64,000 nt of DNA from CADEED01 sp963842515 (lineage in GTDB: Bacteria > Pseudomonadota > Gammaproteobacteria > Steroidobacterales > Steroidobacteraceae). Below are positions 58,075-64,000 of the stretch, one piece after another; the stretch's first letter is position 1, and each line of letters begins with the position of its first letter. Where the stretch lies: assembly GCA_963842515.1 (NCBI GenBank), contig CAWJGO010000003.1, positions 124,001 through 188,000 on the forward strand. Direction: 5' to 3'. A program made the translations under genes and the position numbers. Below the pieces are notes generated by a model. The model did not search any database, had not been told where the DNA came from, and saw nothing but the letters and a program-made list of their open reading frames with translations.

Positions 58075-58847
58075 CTAGCTTCCGAAACGCAGGGTTTCGC
58101 GGACGCGATCGTGCAGGGCTGCTCCGTTGGTGGCGAGCACGCTGGTGGTGGCGAGGTCGACGGCCGCGCCCTTGAGGTCCGTGAACTTTCCACCGGCTTC
58201 TTCGACGATGACCGTCAGCGCCGCGATATCGAGGATGTTCACGTCGGATTCGATGACCACGTCGAGCGCGCCGCGTGCCAGCAGGTGGTAGTGGACGAAA
58301 TCGCCGTATCCGCGGATGCGGTTGATGCCGCCGATCAAGCCCGCCGAACCGCGCCCACGCCGGCGACGCCGCCAGAGTCTTCAGGTTGCCGGTGGATACG
58401 ATGGCGGCATCGAGCGCGGACACCTTGCTCACGTGCATCGGCTTGCCGTCGAGAAATGCACCGCTCCCGGCCTCGGCCCAGGCGAGCTCGTTGTAGGCCG
58501 GCGCACATCGAGACACCTAACACGAATCTGCCGCCGCGCATCAGCGCGATCTGCGTGGAGAAGAACGGGCACTCACGCACGAACGACTTGGTGCCGTCGA
58601 TGGGATCGACCAGCCAGACACTTTCGGCGTTCATGTCCGACTTGCCGGTTTCCTCGCCGTAGAAGCCGAAAGACGGAAAGCGTCTGGTGAGCAGATCGCG
58701 GATGGCCTCTTCGGCACGCACGTCGGCCTCGGTGACCGGTGTCTTGTCCGCCTTGACCTCGATCCTGACATTGCGTTGATAGAAGCCGCGAATGACCTCG
58801 GCGGCGGCGCGAGCCGCGTCGAGTGCGGCTTCGAGCTCATTCGACAT
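58075..58847 (-). CDS. Inositol-monophosphatase-family phosphatase, histidinol-phosphatase-like (two frameshifts)
   Basis: Mg-dependent phosphatase of about 257 residues after removing extra bases near 58502 and 58341. ATG at 58847 (MSNELEAALDAARAA). Metal and catalytic motifs are FYGEETGKSD (first motif, Glu) and WLVDPIDGTKSFVR (DPIDGT). After the shifts come CPAYNELAWAEAGSGAFLDG, RIRGYGDFVHYHLLARGALDVVIE and ILDIAALTVIVEEAGG (WD-like second site changed to LD). The RGYGDFYHY-type segment is typical of the HisN histidinol-phosphate phosphatase subgroup, but SuhB-type or other sugar phosphatases cannot be excluded. Confidence 0.8.
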
Positions 58848-58933
58848 CTTGGGTTTCGTCATGGCGGGCGAAGCCTGCGGTGAGCCGCGCCGAGAACTGT
58901 CAATTCGCGGCGAATCTCGCTAGAGTGCGCCCG

Positions 58934-59100
58934 CCGAAAGGTTACGGGAAGCTGGTGAACCGCAAGGTGATTCCAGCACTGCCCCCGCAACGGTAATCGA
59001 ACCCAAGCGCATCAACTGCCACTGAGCCGCAAGGCTCGGGAAGGCGATGCGCCGGAACAGCGATGTTTCAGTTCGAGAGTCCGGAGACCGGCCGATCGGT
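58934..59100 (+). ncRNA. Cobalamin (AdoCbl) riboswitch
   Basis: Characteristic B12-element segments are in order: GGGAAGCTGGTGAACCGCAAG, then CCCCCGCAACGGTAAT and the B12 box ACTGCCACTGAGCC at about 59013, closing with GAGAGTCCGGAGACCGGCC. It ends about 120 nt before the btuB start. Adenosylcobalamin binding is expected to repress btuB (and likely the downstream adenosyltransferase) by sequestering the ribosome site or by termination. Confidence 0.93.
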
Positions 59101-59218
59101 ATTTTCCCAGTGATGCGGCGGGCATCGGGAAGGGCTCCAAAGCCTCTCCATTCCGCGCGTACCACTGGGCGTTCATCGACTCTCGGCCATGCGGGCGTGC
59201 ATGGAAAGGTTTATTCAA

Positions 59219-61072
59219 ATGAACAGCAATTTTCGCTACTCGCGGTTGGCGCTCGCCGTCGCTGCCGCCTTCTTTTCATGCCAGGCCTTCGCGCAGGACG
59301 ATCTCGAAGAAACCATCGTCACCGCCACGCGCACGCCGGTGCCGCTCGATGCGGTCGGCGCGCCGGTCATCGTCATCTCGCGCGACGACATCGAGCGTTC
59401 GCTCGCCAGCGACGTGAGCGAGCTGCTGCAGACCCATGCCGGCCTCGAGATCGCGCGCAATGGCGGACCCGGCCAAACTACTTCGCTGTTCATGCGCGGC
59501 ACCGAAAGCAACCACACCGTGGTGCTCATCGACGGCGTGCGCATCAATCCGGGCACCATCGGCGGCGCAGCCCTGCAGAACATCGCGCCCGAGTCGCTCG
59601 AACGCATCGAAATCGTCAAGGGTCCGCGCTCGTCGTTGTATGGCACCGACGCCATCGGCGGCGTCGTGCAGTTGTTCACGCGCGGCGCCGCCAAAGACGG
59701 CGTGAGCGCCGGCGCCACCTTCGGCAGCCATTCCACGCAGCAGCTGTTCGGTGACGCGGCGATGACGGCCGGCGAGAAGCTCAAGTTCGGGTTCGGCGGC
59801 AGCTATGCGCGAGAGCGAGGGCATGCCGGTTTTCGTCGACGACGATTCCGATCGCGGCTATCGCAACGTCACCGGCCGCGCGTTCGCGGAGCTCGCCGCC
59901 ACCGACGCGCTGACGATTCCGCGCGCGCGGCGTGGCGCGCCGCGGGCCGCACCGAGTACTCCTCGCAGACCTTCAGCGATCCGCCGTACGCCGACGTCTC
60001 GCAGGACTTCGAGAACAGCGTCTATTCGCTCGAAAGCGATTACCGCGACGATGACGGCTTCGGCGTGCGCGCCACCGTGAGCCGCGCGCTCGACGACATC
60101 GAACAGCTGCAGGCTGGCTTCGGACCCGCGGATTTCGACTACGCGCGCACGCAGCGCACCACCGTGGACGTGCAGTCCGACCTCGCCGCCATCGGCGCGC
60201 ACACGCTGAGTTTCGGTGTGCAACGCAGCGACGAGAATACGCGCGCGCAATCGTTCGGCACCGTGTTCGACGAAGACACGTTGGTGACCCAGGCGTTCGT
60301 GCAGGATCAGTTCACCGTGGGCCGTGTCACCTCGCAGAGTGGCTTTCGGCCACGTCGATCACGAGACCTTCGGCATCGGAGGTCACCTGGAACGCGGAGC
60401 TCGGTGCGGCATTCGGCACCGGCACCCGCGTCACACTGAGCGGCGGCAGCGCGTTCCGCGCGCCGGACAGCACCGACCGCTTCGGCTTCGGCGGCAATCC
60501 CGATCTGGAACCGGAAGTGTCGCGCCAGTTCGAAATCGCCGTGCGCCAGAAGATAGGCGCACGCCAGCAGGTGTCGCTGTCCGCGTTCGACAATCGCATC
60601 CGCGACCTGATCGACTACGTAGTCGTCGATTTCGATACTTTCGAAGGCCAGAACCGCAACATCGAGCGCGCGCGCATCAAGGGCGTCGAGCTCGGATATC
60701 AGTTCAATGGAGAAGGCTGGCGGGCGCGCGCCGAGCTCACCATGCAAAACCCGCGCAACGAGACCGCCTACCAACGTCTGCTGCGCCGCTCGCGCGAGTC
60801 GCTCATGCGTGGCGGTCAATCGTGACGTGGGCCCGCTCGATCTGGGCGTGGATGTCGCCGCATTCGGTAATCGCAAGGATTTCGGTTTCCCCGACAACGT
60901 CACGATGGATTCCTATGCGCTGGTCAACGCCACGCTGCGCTACCGGGTGAACGGCGCGCTCACGCTGCAGGGGCGCCTCGAGAACCTCTTCGATGAGGAC
61001 TACGTCCTCGCGCAGGGCTATCGCACCGAGGGCCGCTCATACACTGTTGGAGTACGCTACAGCTTCGAATAG
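59219..61072 (+). CDS. btuB: Vitamin B12 TonB-dependent receptor BtuB (about five frameshifts)
   Basis: Outer-membrane cobalamin transporter of about 616 residues after frame correction. ATG at 59219 follows AAAGG and a signal peptide (LALAVAAAFFSCQAFA). The TonB box ETIVTATRTPVPLD and plug blocks LLQTHAGLEIARNGGPGQ, SLFMRGTESNHTVVLIDG, RIEIVKGPRSSLYGTDAIGG are intact. Shifts fall near 59810, 59920, 60338, 60375 and 60805; homologous strands continue between them (SGGSAFRAPDSTDRFGFGGN, DVAAFGNRKDFGFPD, ENLFDEDY). The C-terminus SYTVGVRYSFE is barrel-like. B12 specificity is supported by the riboswitch upstream and the adenosyltransferase downstream. Confidence 0.9.
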
Positions 61073-61088
61073 CAGCTTCGGAGGCGGT

Positions 61089-61648
61089 ATGGGCAATCGC
61101 TTGAGCAGGATCTACACGCGCACAGGCGACGATGGCACCACCGGCCTCGGCGATGGCCAGCGCGTGCGCAAGGATCACGCGCGGGTCGAGGCCTACGGCA
61201 CCGTCGACGAAGCCAACAGCGCCATCGGCGTGATCCTCAGCGTGCCCCTGCCCGACGACGTGGCGCGCTGCCTGACCGGGATCCAGCACGATCTGTTCGA
61301 TCTCGGCGGCGAGCTGTGCATTCCGGGCACGCAACTCATCAAGGCAGCAGCAGATCGATCAGCTCGAGCAGGTGCTCGACCGGTTCAACGAACCGCTGCC
61401 CGCGCTCAAGGATTTCATCCTGCCCGGTGGCGGTCCGGCGGCCGCTGCACTGCCACCTGGCCCGTACCATCGTGCGCCGCGCCGAGCGGTGCGTGTGGAC
61501 CCTGGCCGCGTCCGAGCAGGTGAACGCCGAAGTACCGAAGTACTTGAACCGCCTGTCGGATCTGTTGTTCGTGCTGGCACGCGTGCTCGCGCGTCACGAG
61601 CAAGGATCCGAAGTGCTGTGGCGTCATGATCGCGGCTCGGGCCGCTGA
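61089..61648 (+). CDS. Cob(I)alamin adenosyltransferase, PduO type (two frameshifts)
   Basis: Transfers the adenosyl group of ATP to cob(I)alamin, giving adenosylcobalamin, the ligand of the upstream riboswitch. About 185 residues after removal of extra bases near 61350 and 61450. The PduO N-terminal ATP-binding motif RIYTRTGDDGTTGLGDG, then RVEAYGTVDEANSAIG, DFILPGGGPAAAA, ARTIVRRAERCVW and LNRLSDLLFVLARVLARHEQ are all present across the frames. ATG at 61089 follows GGAGGCGGT. It is 16 bp after btuB, giving a btuB-adenosyltransferase unit under riboswitch control. Confidence 0.9.
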
Positions 61649-61672
61649 CCTGCCTCGGGCAAACGGATTGCC

Positions 61673-62233
61673 ATGGGCGAAGCCGAATCCCTGACGGACC
61701 TCATCCGTCGCGCGCAGGACGGCGACGAGGCGGCATTGAGAATCGTGTTCGATGCAACCTACGCTGAGCTGCGCGGCCTTGCGCGAGCGCGGCTGCGCAA
61801 GGGCAGTCGCAACACCATGCTCGACACCACCTCCCTGGTGCACGAGGCTTTCTTGCGTTTCGCCGACGCCGGTCGGCTGCACATTGGCGATCGACAACAT
61901 TTTCTGCGCTATGCCAGTCACGTGATGCGCTCGGTAATCGTCGACTTCGTGCGCGAAAGACTCGCCCAGCGGCGCGGCGGCGATGCGGTGCACGTCACCC
62001 TCGACTCGCAAATAGGCGAAGCGCCGGGTGCCGGAGAAAGTGAAATACTGCGGGTCCACGAGGCGCTGGAAGAACTGGCGCAACATGACGCCCGGCTCGT
62101 CCAGGTGGTCGAGATGCGCTATTTCGCCGGCATGACTGAAACCGAGATCGCCACTGTGCTGGGCGTCAACGATCGCACCGTACGGCGCGACTGGCAGAAG
62201 GCCCGGCTCTTGCTGGCCGAGGCCCTCAAATGA
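61673..62233 (+). CDS. ECF-type RNA polymerase sigma factor (kinase-associated group)
   Basis: 186-residue group 4 sigma factor. Region 2 covers about residues 10-95 (LIRRAQDGDEAALRIVF, TSLVHEAFLRFAD, FLRYASHVMRSVIVDFVRER) and region 4 about 125-183, with the HTH TEIATVLGVNDRTVRRDWQKAR. The MRSVIVDFVRERLAQRRGG segment is typical of the sigma subgroup that is encoded next to Ser/Thr kinases. No anti-sigma factor is seen; the kinase that follows 77 bp later may regulate it. No frameshift. Confidence 0.9.
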   Translation: MGEAESLTDLIRRAQDGDEAALRIVFDATYAELRGLARARLRKGSRNTMLDTTSLVHEAFLRFADAGRLHIGDRQHFLRYASHVMRSVIVDFVRERLAQRRGGDAVHVTLDSQIGEAPGAGESEILRVHEALEELAQHDARLVQVVEMRYFAGMTETEIATVLGVNDRTVRRDWQKARLLLAEALK

Positions 62234-62310
62234 TTCGCGGGACGATGTCCGGATAGCGCTCGCCAAGCCGTTATTGAACGATCAACGGCGTATGTGCTGG
62301 GAGAGTCATC

Positions 62311-64000
62311 ATGCAAGAGCCTCGGATCGACGCTGCGACCTGGCTGGCGCTCAATCGCCTGCTGGACGAAGCCCTGGACCGGCCCGCAACCGAACGTTTG
62401 CAGTGGATAGAAACTCTGGCGTCCGAGTTCGAGGGGCTCAAGCCGCGCCTGCGCACTCTGCTCGCGCGAGCCGAGTTGGCCGAAACCGGCGACTTCCTGA
62501 ATACCCTGCCGAAGTTCGATCTCGCACCAGCCGACCTGGCGCCAGCCTCCGCTCGCGGTGAACAGGCAGGCGATGAGATCGGTGCGTATCGACTGCTGCG
62601 TGAATTGGGCAGCGGCGGCATGGGAGTGGTCTGGCTGGCGGAGCGCACTGACGGGCTCATCAACCGGCCGGTTGCGCTCAAGCTGCCGCACGGCGCGTGG
62701 AAGCGCGCCGGGCTCGCCGAGCGCATGGTCCGCGAACGGGAGATTCTCGCCACCCTCACCCATCCGAATATTGCGCACCTGTACGACGCCGGGCTCACTC
62801 CGGACGGCCAGCCGTATCTCGCCATCGAATACGTCGAGGGTCTTCGTATCGACGAGTACTGCCGCGAACAGCGGCTCACGGTGCACGCGCGGCTGCAGCT
62901 GTTCGCGCAAGTGGCGAAAGCGGTCGCGTACGCGCATGGCAAGCTGGTCGTGCATCGCGACCTCAAGCCCGCCAACATTCTTGTTAGCGCCGACGGTCAG
63001 GCGAGACTGCTGGATTTTGGCATTGCCAAATTGCTGGAAGAGGGACAGGCGACAGAATCCCGGTTCACGGAGATTTCCGGCCGTGCACTGACGCCGGACT
63101 ACGCTTCGCCGGAGCAGATCTTAGGCGAGCCGCTCACCATCGCGTCTGATGTCTATTCGCTGGGCGTGATCCTGTACGAACTACTCAGCGGCCATCGCCC
63201 CTACAAATTGCAGCGCGACTCGCGCGGCGCCCTGGAAGACGCAATCGTGGCGGCCGACCCGCCCCAGCCCAGCGATGCGGCGGACGGCCCGTCGCGCAAG
63301 TGGCTGCGGGGCGATCTCGATACCATCATTCTCAAGGCACTCAAGAAGAAACCAGCCGAGCGCTATCCCACCGTCCATGCCTTGTTGGACGACATCGAGC
63401 GTCACCTCGACGCGCGCCCGGTGTTGGCGCAGCCGGACAGCCGCTGGTATCGGGCACGCAAGTTTGTCGCACGCCACAAGCTCCCGGTCGCCGCGGGCGC
63501 GGCGGTCTTCGCGGCGGTTCTCGCCGGCGCCGCCATCGCGGTGTGGCAGGCACGAGTGGCGCTGGCGGAATCGGCGCGGGCGGAACAAGTACAGGAGTTC
63601 ATCGCCGCGGTGTTTCGCGAGGCCGACCCCACGCAGGGAAAAGGGCAAGCCCTGTCGGCCGTCGAGTTGTTGTTGCAGGCCGAACGCCGGCTGGATGAGC
63701 GCGGCGATGCATCGCCGGCGTTGCAGGTGGAGATGCTGGCCATCATCGGCGAGAGCTTGTTCGGTCTGCAGGAAAACAAGGAATCGGCGCGGGTGACCGA
63801 AAGAGCGCTGCGGTTGCAGCAGCAGACCGCTGCCGCCGACCCGCTGCTCAACGCCCGCCTGCATCTGGGTCTGTCGCAGGCCTACGAATATCTCGGCAGA
63901 AACGACGAGGCGCGCGCCGAGCTTCGGCGATCGCTCGCGGCTTTGACCGCCGCCCGCCTGACGATGAGCCCGCTGTTCGTCCGGGCGAAGCTGCACGAGT
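62311..64000 (+). CDS. Membrane-anchored Ser/Thr protein kinase with TPR region (3' part missing)
   Basis: At least 563 residues, running off the window end. ATG at 62311 follows GGGAGAG. After an N-terminal helical part (1-90), a Hanks-type kinase domain spans about 93-370: glycine loop ELGSGGMGVVWLA, Lys124 in VALKLP, HRDLKPANIL (215-224), DFG (235-237) and SPEQILGEPLTIASDVYSLG. All catalytic residues are present. A transmembrane helix lies at 391-412 (LPVAAGAAVFAAVLAGAAIA). The segment beyond has TPR-like helices (LHLGLSQAYEYLGRNDEARA), probably periplasmic. It follows the ECF sigma gene, an arrangement known from Xanthomonadales and Acidobacteria. Confidence 0.92.
   Translation, partial: MQEPRIDAATWLALNRLLDEALDRPATERLQWIETLASEFEGLKPRLRTLLARAELAETGDFLNTLPKFDLAPADLAPASARGEQAGDEIGAYRLLRELGSGGMGVVWLAERTDGLINRPVALKLPHGAWKRAGLAERMVREREILATLTHPNIAHLYDAGLTPDGQPYLAIEYVEGLRIDEYCREQRLTVHARLQLFAQVAKAVAYAHGKLVVHRDLKPANILVSADGQARLLDFGIAKLLEEGQATESRFTEISGRALTPDYASPEQILGEPLTIASDVYSLGVILYELLSGHRPYKLQRDSRGALEDAIVAADPPQPSDAADGPSRKWLRGDLDTIILKALKKKPAERYPTVHALLDDIERHLDARPVLAQPDSRWYRARKFVARHKLPVAAGAAVFAAVLAGAAIAVWQARVALAESARAEQVQEFIAAVFREADPTQGKGQALSAVELLLQAERRLDERGDASPALQVEMLAIIGESLFGLQENKESARVTERALRLQQQTAAADPLLNARLHLGLSQAYEYLGRNDEARAELRRSLAALTAARLTMSPLFVRAKLHE

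Noticed and set aside
43635..61648. Programmed frameshifting or real pseudogenes
   Set aside because: No slippery heptamer or stimulatory structure recurs, shifts are many per gene, and the affected genes include the essential tyrS. Sequence error explains it more simply.

Overview
The window is a GC-rich gammaproteobacterial chromosome segment. Large Caulobacter/Xanthomonas-type TonB receptors, an rrn operon with Ile and Ala tRNAs in the spacer, and the erpA, bactofilin, rppH and tyrA-pdxH neighbourhoods suggest a Steroidobacteraceae/Xanthomonadales-like bacterium. The placement is inferred from gene content and gene order only; no 16S comparison was possible.

Region 1 (1-30,050) is a nearly self-contained glucuronoxylan utilisation locus. 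The outer layer has two large TonB-dependent receptors, a GH43 glycosidase (cut by the window start), a GH67 alpha-glucuronidase, a CE15 glucuronoyl esterase and a Tat-exported alpha/beta hydrolase. Released glucuronate can enter through an ExuT-like transporter. It is then converted by UxaC, UxuB, ManD, KdgK and Eda to pyruvate and glyceraldehyde-3-phosphate; every step is encoded here. Released xylose can enter through a XylE-like symporter and be oxidised to 2-oxoglutarate by a five-gene set in the order of the Caulobacter xylXABCD (Weimberg) operon. Regulators are a GntR/FadR-type and a LacI-type protein, each beside palindromic candidate operators.

Region 2 (30,024-37,824, minus strand) is a cassette of a third TonB receptor, a SapC-family protein, a DUF6445 protein, a flavin-dependent tryptophan-halogenase-like protein and a JmjC/cupin-like protein. 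Such genes recur together in oligotrophic proteobacteria, but their joint function is not established. The cassette starts about 110 bp past the rrn terminator.

Region 3 (37,932-43,495, minus strand) is an rrn operon, 16S-tRNAIle-tRNAAla-23S-5S. It has tandem consensus promoters, boxA elements and a strong intrinsic terminator.

Region 4 (43,635-64,000) is mainly housekeeping: tyrS, an M23 peptidase, ppk, ppx, erpA, a bactofilin, rppH, a GGDEF protein, tyrA and pdxH. It also carries a vitamin B12 set (btuC, btuD, a cobalamin riboswitch, btuB, a PduO-type adenosyltransferase) and ends with an ECF sigma factor and a Ser/Thr kinase that runs off the window. Nine genes here carry about 26 single-base frameshifts, almost all +1, although conserved motifs continue in the next frame. 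None was seen in region 1 or 2. I read this as insertion-type sequencing error rather than gene decay, and I give those genes as full-span CDSs.
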